This document shows, one piece after another, positions 13,156-24,017 of a stretch of DNA of 64,000 nt. The translations under genes were made by a program, and so were the position numbers. The notes under the pieces are model-generated. The model was not told the origin of the DNA. It ran no database searches and worked only from the letters and a program-made list of their open reading frames with translations. Position 1 is the stretch's first letter. Each line of letters starts with the position of its first letter. The DNA comes from Corbicula japonica (Eukaryota; Mollusca; Bivalvia; Venerida; Cyrenidae): the NCBI GenBank assembly GCA_038501625.1, contig JAZAYU010000013.1, positions 1 through 64,000 on the forward strand, written 5' to 3'.

Positions 13156-14723
13156 TTAGGTTGATGGTAATGCACCAGGGCGTGGCGTGGTCAGCTGCTG
13201 CTGTTGTTGAGCATATGCTGGCGGTTGGTTTTCATCACCGGTACCAGGGTTTGATACTGAAAAGAGGCGTCGTCTTATTACGATTACAATACAGTAATTT
13301 AACAAGAAGCAGAAAAACAGTAGAAGCAATACAAACCCGGATACAACAACTTTTGTTATTGCACGTTGTTTTTTGTTATACAGATCAAATACTTCTTCTA
13401 CACATTCTACAAATCTTTATCATTTTAGCAGATAAAAGACTTGATGCGTTGCTGTATTTCATTTAAGTGATAGTACGACTAAAGAATATAAAAAACATAA
13501 CATAAAAAGTATTCTTTTTAAGAATCCGATTCAAACTGAAACAACTCTACCGGTTTACGTTTTACTGTACTGTAGATGGGTAACAATTTTTATGACGCTG
13601 GAAACAACGCACTGGAAACTAGGATCTTAAGAACGGTGCTTCCATTCACAGCTTTATAGATTTATTTTATCAGATCCTAAGTCTCGTACGTTAAAAATTA
13701 CGTAGATATTGTAAATGATGTCAATAAATACTAGAATAAAGATAACTTTCTAAATACTACTACCAGAAACAAGTATCATTTCGTGTGAAAAACAAGTCAA
13801 AAGGTCGACACACTCACCGAAAAATTCCACCAACCTACACAGAAATATAAAAAAGCAACATATGCATATCAGGAAAGAGATTGAAGAAAGTATATCAAAT
13901 TAAGCAATCGTAATGGATACCTGTCTGTAATGGACTGACGCTCGTTTTTGGACGATTCAGTTTGGAGCAAATCGCTGCTACCAGAGCATAAATACCTCCA
14001 AATAATGCCAATAATATACCAACGGCAATGGCTAATCCTACAAGTCCGGCAATGATGAGTCCAAGGACAACCCAACCAGACAGACTATTACAAAACAAAC
14101 AATTGTATTCTGATAATGAGTTACACAAATCATCCTTTATACCTCATATTTAGGTGTTTAATAAATAAAAAAGCAACAACAAAAATAATGATACATGTAT
14201 TTAAATAAAGTTTTTCTTTCTCTTTAGCTTGTGAAACCAATGATTTCTGTTGTAATTCAATAATACCTTCATTTTATTAATCGTTGACCCTTTTCATTAG
14301 CATTTTGTTAAACATTGCATTCGAATTTTCTACATAAGACATAAAAAAGATATTGAAATAAGTTTTTAACAGCTAACATGTTACGTAGTTAGTAGAATCG
14401 TACATATCTCTTTATTTATGTAAATGGCCATTGAAAATGTTTTTGTGCGAAACATCTTAGAGGATTGCCACAATCCTCCCAACTTTGTTCGTCGATAAAA
14501 AGAAAAATATCAAAATCTCAATAACCGCAAAATGCCGTTAAATGAAACTTTGCACAAATTAATGTTACTAATGAATCTTTATTTTGCATACAGTAAGACA
14601 CGAAGTTTAATTAATTGTGAAATTCAAATTACCAGCATTTTGTGTTATCATCACAGCAGTACCAAAGACCTTCACAATAATACTCGAAACCGCGATCTTC
14701 TTTACATACTGTTTTAGCTCTTG
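13156..14723 (-). CDS. CYYR1/Shisa-like membrane protein (gene B), 5' end incomplete
   Basis: Three exons on the minus strand: 14723-14633, 14084-13921 and 13256-13156, phases 1 (entry), 2 and 1. The first encodes a Cys/Tyr-rich segment (FEYYCEGLWYCC, then TKC). The second encodes a long membrane segment from GWVVLGLIIAGL onward, then a cytoplasmic CSKLNRPKT. The third encodes a Gln-rich tail with PPAY, a WW-domain-binding type motif, ending ...GALPST and TAA. Borders are good: acceptors after TTTTCAG, donors GTAATT and GTATCC. The LNRPKT stretch is shared with gene C, making the two close paralogues. The signal-peptide exon was not firmly located; a candidate lies near 14971-15031. The tail suggests recruitment of WW-domain proteins, as in the WBP1/Shisa-like group; this is inference. 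Confidence 0.72.
14455..14590. mobile_element. Single end of the 'gccacactcctccca' MITE family
   Basis: The stretch 'gattgccacaatcctccca' followed by 'tcgataaaaagaaaa' and 'tgaaactttgcacaaat' matches one terminal arm of the complete element at 22692-23384. Only one arm is present, directly downstream of the Cys-rich exon of gene B. Confidence 0.6.
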
Positions 14724-14970
14724 CTGAAAATAAAAAAAACCCCAAAGAATTATACATATTTTGCTATAAAAATATATATAAGCAAATGTGTTTTATGTGT
14801 TGTATATGTTTTTCTTACACATGTGTCCAGAATGTAAAATTCTTTATTGATTCAGAATAAGAGGGAAATTAGTAGTTCAGCAGAAGATGTTTACCTTACG
14901 GAACATTCGTTAATTTTGATGAAATATTTGTCTGGGAGTTATAATTGTTAAATGTGTACGTTTGTTGTAC

Positions 14971-15031
14971 CTGTAATAAGTACTATGAAAATGTACTTAG
15001 TTGGCGATAATTCACTTGTCCGTTGAATATT
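14971..15031 (-). other. Candidate upstream (signal) exon of gene B
   Basis: Read on the minus strand this encodes a hydrophobic run (KYIFIVLIT) ending at a donor 'ttacag|gtacaac' in phase 1. That is the phase needed to enter the Cys-rich exon at 14723 and the position held by signal exons in genes A and C. No ATG lies in frame before the upstream stop, so the exon would need another 5' exon or is a false match. Confidence 0.25.
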
Positions 15032-15414
15032 TTTTTAAACAAAGCTAGCTGGCTAATATGCATTTCTATTTTGGCCATTTAAAAGTGAACATGCCATTTT
15101 TTAACATTTGTCATGTTAGGTGACTTTCAATGGTCCCGGTTTACCTAATATTTTAGACGCCTTGTTTCTTTACTAACTGTGTGTTACAAGGGAGCGGGCT
15201 TTCGAAGACTGTGTTTCATTGGGATATAAATGACAGAAATAACACAGTGTATAAAAAAAAGTTGTTATATTTTGCAAGGTAAGTGCAATCTGTAAAATGT
15301 GTTTTAAATCTTGAAATTCGCCTGCTCAATCTGTGACCAGATTCCTAAGGTACCCTTGATTAATTAGTACTGGATTAATTATCGAGTACTCACTTTTGCT
15401 TCGATGCCATTAGC

Positions 15415-15490
15415 TTGTAATGATAAATGTTTGTGTGTTTTTGTATGCAACATCGTCGAGTCGATGGGTGGGTTGGACCTAATTCACCAA
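15415..15490 (+). repeat. Interspersed repeat R1, short fragment
   Basis: The words 'gcaacatcgtcgag' and 'gatgggtgggttgg' followed by 'ttcaccaaga' match the central part of the R1 repeat at 35.6 kb. Confidence 0.5.
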
Positions 15491-18400
15491 GAGTACTCGT
15501 GTTATGATATGAAAATCAGTCCTTGAAAATATGAGGCAGGTGCAGCATAGAAATTGTTTCAATCACCCGTTTACAAAATGCTTTGCTAAGGCGATAATAT
15601 TTTGAAATTGATCATATTAGAACCATGCGCTTTTAAGATCTTTTTAAAAAACATTATTGTAGGTATTGTGGGCATTGTTCAAGCATGTAAACGCGCTATA
15701 AATGTTGTACTTCTGGTTCGATCTTCAGACAACTGGGATTCCACATTTTATCGAGTCAAACATTTCATATTCTTTTGTCAACTCGTTCTTGACTCATCAC
15801 CTTTTTAATTTAATTTATTTTCATTTTTACGGGTGGTTCTTCTGATAATTATACTTTATGAACTTGTTAAGACCTAATCCTTTCGCTAACTTTCTTACTA
15901 GATAATATTTATGTTAGCTTTGGTATCTCTATTTATTAAGAAATGCGTACTAATTGTGCACCCATTCTTACTGATCTGTTTTATACTGTTATGACAGAGA
16001 CCTTATGTTGTCTCTTTCAACCGGTAACAACACGTCGAGGTGCCTTGATGATTTGTTTAATACAGAAAATAAACATATTCTCCGGTAAATGAAATATATC
16101 CTAATGAACTCCAGCTTGAGAAGCAAACTCTTTAGAAAAGAAAAATATCTTTCTTGATCTAAATACATAGAAAATGGTTACATCACTACTAAAATATATT
16201 TTAAAAGAGATTTTTTATAATTTTAGTATTGTTTTCCGTCTTTAGACGGCGATATACGTCGTGCAACATCTTACAGATTAGTATCTCACAGCTCGTTCGC
16301 TTTTCTAGATCTTGTCATATCAAAGATTTCAAAGCAAGTAATCTTCGCAAAACAAAAAAAACTATTAATTTTTCCAATTATTTGATTGAATCTTTTAAAA
16401 CAGTGTAAATAAAATTTTAGCTCACTTGTTCTCAGAAAGCAATTCTCTAGTTAATTATTATTGCATCGGCTATCATTTGTTATCGTTTTCTTATCTCTGT
16501 ATAATTTAAATTTCATGCAAATTTCAATGAAATACTGTAGTTTGCCGTTCCATTGCACTGAAATAGCTTCCTGTAGCTTTGTAATAATCTGTTGTGCACG
16601 ATGAGCCAACGCACTCTTCTCTATTTTATCCATAACGCTTTTACAGGATTTCAAGGAGAAAATTCCATTTTTTTCACAATGTTTTGTGCCAAAAGTTTTT
16701 GAATTGTCTAGCAGTTTGGGATGATAAAATTCTCTGATAGATGTGTAAACAGCCTTTCCAAACGAAAAAAAAAATATAATCATTACTATAAATGTGACCA
16801 GTTTTGGACACGCTTTTTGACCAAATAAGCGTCATTTACGAATAAATAGATTCGAAGATTATTGAATTTCTATAAATTTTAGTTTTAATTTTTTATTTAT
16901 TGGACACTTATTCAACAAATGTTACACTTATATTTTCGAGTTTACGTTGTTTTACGTAAATATTTAATGACGTAATTGAGTAAGGTCAGCGTTCAACGTA
17001 AGCAACGTAATCAATCTAGAAAATAATATCGTTTGATTTTCTTCTAAAATTAATAAAAATATGCAAAAAAGGTATTTCTTTTGCATTTACGAAAACCATT
17101 AAGACTTTTACAACAAATTTGAAGTTGTGCCAGTGAAAAGAATTTTGACGGCAATGTCGTTGTCTGCTGACATCAACCGTTTCATGGTTACAATTTGTTG
17201 GTGTGTTTTTCGTGTTTGTCTGGAGTCGGTGAACATGTGAAAAAACAAAAACGATTGTAAAAAATAAATTTCGCTTGCCGGAGGGGATAATGCATAAATA
17301 GCGTATGCGGACGTTGATGACGTAATAGGTAAAACACACTGAATGTCAATTAACGCAGCATTCGCACATTGTAAGTTGTGAAAAAATAAAGTTTACAATT
17401 CTACATTAATATCTTTATAAAACCAATTATAAACATTTCACCTTACGTAAAATGACAATGGGGTCATTTCTTGATATACTTATTCCATGAATTTCAGCTT
17501 ATTAATGACTCACACATTTTTAAAAGTCAGGTACGTTATATTTGTTATACATCACCTTAATTTCAATGATATTCATTTGAATCCAACAATTATTACGTTT
17601 TTAAATGTACCAATGTATGACCAAGATACTGTGGACAGTATTTTTCTATTTGGAAGTGTTTTATAAAATATTTTTAGGTATATATGTAAAACAAAACCCC
17701 TAGGTAATCAAAATAAAAAATAAATACCCGAACTTTGCAAAATCAGTTGAAATAAAAGCAAAGCCAATTTTATATGACATTTGCTTGTAATTTATACACT
17801 TCAGTCCTTATTCATAGGTAAGGAAATAGTTTTTGCGAACACACTGGATTATTTTAGTTTTAAAATGTACCTTAAAAATGTGCATATTTTAACGTACCTG
17901 ACAAACAATTAAAACTATTCAAAACTTGAACAGTCATTTTTTAATTTTCTGCTATGCAATCAATATATAAACTGCCACAAATGCATGTTTTACTTCAATA
18001 AAAAGATAAGACTGCATGAAAAACGAAGGAGAATTATACGGAAATATAATTTCAAAACTACGGACGAGCAAGTAAATATACTATTTAACGTACCTGACAA
18101 ATTCTAACGTCCCACTTGTAATTTTATTATCTCTCAACTAAGCTTCGATTTGGTGTTTCGACGATTGCATTTTAGTTTGTTTCATTCCACATAATTATAT
18201 TTTAGGACGTAAGCAAACGTTTAATGTTTGTTGATGACGTTTACGTTTGTTAAAGTATATTTGCGACAATCATTTCATAAATCTAGGTGAGTAAGTTTAT
18301 CGGAGAATTGTATAATTTTAAGTTACTTCGAATAAACTAAACCATACCTGTTAAAACATGGCCTTACATCTGTGTGTTGTTTCCTATTAAGCTTTAGGTT

Positions 18401-19400
18401 TACGTTAATATTCATAGAGACCCCTTTGCGACAGACTATTTCTAGGAATTTTCGGCTATTCTGATGTTAATTATGACGATATGAATAATTATAATTCAAT
18501 TCTAGTGTTCGTATGATGTTTTCTATATATAAACCGTATCAAAATACTAGTTGAACCAACATTTTTTGCTAATGTCGCTCAGGGAAATGACTGCGACATG
18601 AAAAAATTGAAAATGTCACTTTATCTGACATATATGCACGGTTTTCAAAAAAAAATATAATTGTTTGATCGTTATTAACATTAAGTCAAACTTTCATTCA
18701 ATTAGAATAAGTTTGCTTTGAGATATTCAAAATTGAAAAGTTTGCACTTAGAACCTTTGACAAGTGTATTTTAAATATATTTTAGCAAACACTCTAAGAA
18801 CCCTGTACTCACTTATTGATACAAGCAAAAATATAATTCCAATAGAGAGTTGGAATACTCGGTTTAAGTAAGACATAATGTTATTCCTACTTATTGGTTG
18901 AAAAAAACTAATTTTGTCAAGCGGAAGCTTAATACATTTGTCTTATCTGATTTCATTCGACAAGGCTGTTCTTTGATTAAATGTTTAATAATACGTTTTG
19001 ACATATCACCGATAAGATTTTAATGTATGAGCTACCCTGGAATGTATTCCAGTTTGAACAAAAATATTACGAGAACAACTGGTGCGGCTTGAATAATACC
19101 CAAACTTTACCTAACTTGACGGGAATTGTTTCGACCCATTCAATTACCAGCCAATATGGCTCTGGTCATTTTCCATTTATGACACTTTAATCAACTTAAA
19201 TTACTGATATTTGAAAAATAAATCCGCTCTATCCTTTATCTAAGTAAGATTAATCAAATCTCTTCCAACCTTGGTCAAAATATTTTATGCTTTAAGCAAG
19301 ATTGCTTAAGACATTCTGAAGCTATGGCCCTTAATTGTTAAGTTTTGGCTAGATTTTCACTGTCTGTTCTCATATTTGGAAAACCTGTATTAATTTGTTT

Positions 19401-19463
19401 TTCATTTTAATTGATCGATATGCTAATAGGTATATTATTAGCATATCGATCAATTGAAATGAA
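19401..19463. repeat. Near-perfect 28-bp-stem hairpin
   Basis: Bases 19401-19428 are the reverse complement of 19436-19463 with one mismatch, leaving a 7-base loop (ggtatat). The core of the stem is 'ttgatcgatatgctaat'. No related copy was noticed in the window. It could be a foldback mobile-element remnant or an expressed hairpin RNA; the sequence alone cannot decide. Confidence 0.75.
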
Positions 19464-20586
19464 GAACACTATGGCACAATCGCAGCTGATTTACTTCCCT
19501 TTTAATGCAATTACTTTATCAAATAAACAGTGTTTGCTTTCTTATCTGTAATGCCTTTATTTAATCTTTAATATTCATAAGTGTCTGACATTTAAAAGCA
19601 TAGCATATAATTTAGTTAGGGAACTAGCCTTATTGCTACAGTCAGTCTTTAATCACGGGTCTTTAGCCTAATTGTGAAGATTAGATAAAATTAGCAAAAG
19701 ACCGCTCTCTCTATCTTGAAAAGGTTTATCTGCTATTCTCTGAAGGTGAAAGATCTCGGCTTAGTTAAATAACTTCTATCAGATAACTTCTGTCACTCTA
19801 AAATAATGTGGTCCTTATTGCTAATATTAATTAACGTTATTTCAAGAATTGGTTTGTACGGTAAATGTTTATGTAACGTGCTGTCTGCATGCCAAATAAA
19901 TCATTTACAGTTTCAATACAATATTGAACTGAATTGAATTGACGAAAATATGTTTACTAGTAGCAAAGAGGTATAAATTAAAAAATAAGCAGTTTTTTAC
20001 CCTTTGCATTTCATTTTAATAAATAAATGAAGCGTTTCTCATTAATCCTGACGAGATACAGGGAACAAGTAACTGTTGGCAAAAATTCTGTGCGTACAAT
20101 AGAATTCTCTTCATTTCAGCCCTCTTGGTCACATGACGAAAGAAAAAACGAAAAGTGATTGATCAGCGGAACAGTTAGTTATTTTTGTGAAATATAATTA
20201 ACAAAGGGTTATGAGACGCCACAGACACCATTACGTACCTAATCCCGTAGTCCAGTCGATGGACAAAAATAGCATAATGTTGAGCACTAATAATTCAAAC
20301 ATTTAAAGATGGTGTATGTATATGTCCTGTGCAAATGTAAAAAGATTTCATGTTGTATCCAGCAAAAAATATAGGATTAATGAATAATACAATTTTTCTT
20401 AAGGTTTCCTAGTAATTGCCATCCTTCATGATATGTAATTTATGCTTCCATTTACTTTGTCATTTCCTTAATTCATAAATAAATTGATTGGAAATGTTTT
20501 GGAGTCCATTTTAAGATCTTATGATTCAGCCCTGTAGTAAATCGAAATGATTTTAATTTTCGTAATTATTTTTTCTTCTTTTATAT

Positions 20587-21423
20587 TAGGGATGTCAACG
20601 GATATCCGAATATCCGGATATCCGTTAGCATCATCAGATCGAATTTGGCATCCGGATATTCGTTTATAAAAACTTTTAAATTTTTATATTTCTTTTATTT
20701 TGCTATTTTCTTTCTACAATGCCAGTATGCATTTAAGCACAAGCATGTTAAACGGATTATCGAGAGGTGATGACACGCAGTTAATTGGGTTTCACAAGTT
20801 TAGAAATGTGTTAAAGTATGACACTATGTATAAGAACTTGCTAATTAAAAGTCAACGTTGGAATTTTATCTATTTTGAGAAAAGAAAATTATCTTTCTTT
20901 TTTTATCGGTTTAATTGAGAGCTATAATTCTGTAGACAAGTTTAGCGGTCATACATCAATTTCTCGCGTTTAATTATGCCAGTTTTGTTCTAACTATCTA
21001 ATTATTAAATTATTGATAAATTCATTTTTATTTGATCTTGCGATATAGAATTGTTAATATCTACGTTCTAAACAAATAATTTGTTATGCCTTCCTTTCTA
21101 TAGTTCGCTGTGCGACATTTTGTGAAGTAAAAGGATGATGAAAAAAAACAGCAACTGTATAGATCATTCACACAGCTTTTCATCGTTTCAATTTCAAACT
21201 TTTTGTAATATTTATTAAACAACTGAAAAAAGAAAATACTTATTGAGAATATCAAATGATTGTTTGTTCGTAATTTATTAAAATATTAAAGTTATGAAGC
21301 GTTTATGTCTAAGGAAACGACATATTTCCATTAGCAAAGTGTTTATATTAGGATATCCGGATATCCGTTCGGATCGTATAACGGATATCCGGATCCCAAA
21401 TTCAGGTTCCGTTGACATCCCTA
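20587..21423. mobile_element. hAT-like non-autonomous DNA transposon
   Basis: The ends are inverted: 'tagggatgtcaacgga' on the left and 'tccgttgacatcccta' (with a single-base difference in the left part) on the right. Flanks read 'ctttatat' after the right end and a near match 'ttttatat' before the left end, consistent with an 8-bp target-site duplication typical of hAT elements. Subterminal regions repeat the palindrome GGATATCC many times. The open frame inside shows no transposase similarity. Confidence 0.7.
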
Positions 21424-21839
21424 CTTTATATACATTGATTTGTCTATGCTCAAATAATTTAGATAAAATGGTTCACGTTTAATTTTGAAAATAAGAACAA
21501 TAAACTATTTGCTTAACTATAAGAACAGTGAGTTTCTATACAGTGAACGTAAGTCTTCTTGAGATTGAGATTATCGTTGAGATTGAGATTATCCGAGATG
21601 AAACAAAAGTATGTCACTTGTGATTCTTACAGTCTGTGATAAGCAGGATTTATATTATCAGGTCCTCTGTATAAATTCTATTCTGGTCACTTCAGCCAAT
21701 TGTTTTCTCTTTTAGGGTAAACCCATTCTTTTATCAGGAGACCGTAAGACGCTGATATTCGAATGGTATTAATCTGAAAACACCGGAGTAAATGTTCAAT
21801 GTCACCGCCATATGCAAACTATCGTTTGGGATGGGTCAA

Positions 21840-22020
21840 AACTGTACTGTTTACTGGTGTCAATATCGAGTGCGTTCAACCCAGAGCTTGGCGGCGTGGG
21901 CACACTTTTTATGCTGCATTTACGTTACTGCCAACGAATTGACTCAATCAAACCGAGCAATGCAATATTTTCATATTTGTCGTGTTCTGTGGCTTTCAAA
22001 GCTCCCTTTTCATCGATTTA
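21840..22020 (-). repeat. Interspersed repeat R2, copy 2
   Basis: In reverse complement the words 'gctcggtttgattgagtc' and 'accagtaaacagtac' occur in the same order as in the copies at 375-505 and 28905-29050. Three overlapping open frames in the region come from the repeat. Confidence 0.55.
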
Positions 22021-22320
22021 AGTATTCCATTCTGGTTGGTTCCGTACTGTTGTCAGCATTGTAAATCATTGTTAACTGTTCAAGCCAACTTATTATATGT
22101 TTATTTAGACTTGACTAATATTCTGAGATATGCCCGTACTAAATCATTTTGCAACAAACCGAGAAAAAAGCATTATATAAACACATTTTTTAAACGAATA
22201 TAAGATGCGGTTTAACAAGAAAGCGTTGGTTAACTGGAAAACCGTCTAAAACTGGCCATGTATAAACACCTCGAATTTAAAATTGTATGTGTATTTCAAT
22301 ATGAAAGTCGTTCTGCCTGG

Positions 22321-22483
22321 ATATAAATCCAAACTGGAAGATAAAGCAGAAACTAACATAAACTAACATTAAGAATATTAAAGGTAGTTAAACATAGTTA
22401 TTCTCGACTAAGCTTTTTATAAATCCAAACTGGAAGATAAAGCAGAAACTAACATCAAAAATATTAAAAGTAGTTAAACTATG
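22321..22483. repeat. Tandem duplication, ~105-bp spacing
   Basis: The string 'aaatccaaactggaagataa' followed by 'agcagaaactaacat' and 'agtagttaaac' occurs twice, starting near 22326 and 22428. The second copy is slightly diverged. Confidence 0.7.
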
Positions 22484-22691
22484 TTCAGTCTCCTCAAAGT
22501 ATGAATAAACATTATACTTTTATATTACTAATGTGATGTGCATACCACTTTGTTATATTTAGTGTATATAAAGTGAAGTTTTAACGATTAAGGAACCCCA
22601 AGGAAACGGAGCGTAGCTATACACTCAATAACTTAGTGATCACCACAATTAATATCAGACATGACTTCATAATATTATGGATATTCAGTAC

Positions 22692-23384
22692 TTAAGGGCT
22701 TGCCACACTCCTCCCAATGCTGTTCATCGATAAAAAGAAAATTATCAAAATCTCAATAATGGAATAATGCAGTACAATAAAACTTTGCACAAATAAATGT
22801 TACTCATTTATCTTGAATTTACATACAGACATGTTACATTGTAAAAAAAAACAAGCTAGACCTTGAAATTCCTTAAAATTCTATTTACATATTAAATTCA
22901 CAAAAACAACGCGATACAAAATATTATTTCAAATTCCCACGTGAGTGCAATGTTACTGACAAGAAAATGCTGTGTACTTTTTAAAACAACTTTCAACTAC
23001 TTTAATAGAAATAAATGATTGTCATCTGTTTACGCGACCAGGTAGCGGCCAGAAAATTGAAGGTCAAACACACTTTGACTGATATCTCGTAAAGTTTACA
23101 TATGTAAGTCACGAGGACACAATAAATTATTGTCAGTATCATATTACTCATATAGGCATTTAAAATGATGTTTTGTGTTGTTAAGTTTTTGTGAATTTAT
23201 GTAAAAAGAAGTTGAGTGAATTTTTAGATCTCGCTATTTTTCTTTACTGTTCTAGCTTGTCTTACAATCTGCAAAATAAAGATACATTAATAACATGCAT
23301 TTGTGCAAAGTTTCATTTAACGGCATTTTGATAATTAATTTTTTATCGATGAACAGGATTGGGGGAGATTGTGGTAAGCCCTTA
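22692..23384. mobile_element. Complete ~690-bp MITE, TA-type target
   Basis: The left end 'ttaagggcttgccacactcc' and the right end 'attgtggtaagccctta' are inverted repeats. The similarity continues inward through 'ttcatcgataaaaa', 'ttatcaaaat' and the 'tttgcacaaat' word, so the arms extend for about 100 bp. A shorter family member is at 37871-38106, one arm is at 14455-14590 and a diverged relative at 42062-42236. There is no coding capacity. Confidence 0.75.
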
Positions 23385-24017
23385 CCAGACACTAAATAAT
23401 TAGCGGTTGAAGCGTGTAGTTTTAACAGATACGACCGTAGAATATTTTAAATTCTGGCTCAGTGATCGGATGGAAAATTGTGGTGGACACTAAATTTAGT
23501 GTTCATATTTACTCTATAAATGATATCTGTGTCCAGAATACACAGATCGGTAATGAAAACTAATTTAACAGTATGCTTAATGTAAAGCTTTGAAATAATA
23601 CCAGACAATTCGTGTGCATCAAACAAAGTTGAGTTTAATACAATTTTGGGTTTTTGTGATGAAGTTATAGGAAAACAACCAGACATCAGTATTATACATA
23701 TACCTACGTGTTTATTTTGCACTAAAAGTGATTTCACTTGCATATAACCAAAACAACTGTTTATTTCTATTCTTACCTGAATCTCACTATCGAGTAGAAA
23801 CATAGAAATTACTCAAAAACTATAACGCTAGCTTGTGACACATTTCTGTGTTCATTTTATATTGCAGTCTCTTTATAAATAAAATTTTACAGAATATTTC
23901 GTGTCTAATAAGTAACAAATAACACTGCTTTGAAATTAACAATTTCCATGAGGTCATTTTATACAAAAAATCCAAAACAACCGGCCGGCTATTCAGTAGA
24001 CGAAGCTTAAGTTTGGA

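Larger units (their letters stand above)
14724..24017. other. Non-genic stretch between genes B and C
   Basis: Very AT-rich. The only structures I can support are the hairpin at 19401-19463, the hAT-like element at 20587-21423, an R2 repeat copy, a short tandem duplication and the MITE at 22692-23384, all listed separately. The 13-mer 'gtcaggtacgtta' or its complement occurs at about 17526, 17892 and 18088. Open frames at 16451-16783 and 17016-17339 have no recognisable content or splice partners. Confidence 0.5.

Noticed and set aside
16451..16783. 110-residue minus-strand frame with helix-like composition
   Set aside because: It begins in a poly-T tract, has no good splice sites or recognisable family, and is isolated.
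17526..18100. Three copies of 'gtcaggtacgtta' or its complement taken as MITE ends
   Set aside because: Similarity does not extend beyond about 13 bases and no target duplication is visible.
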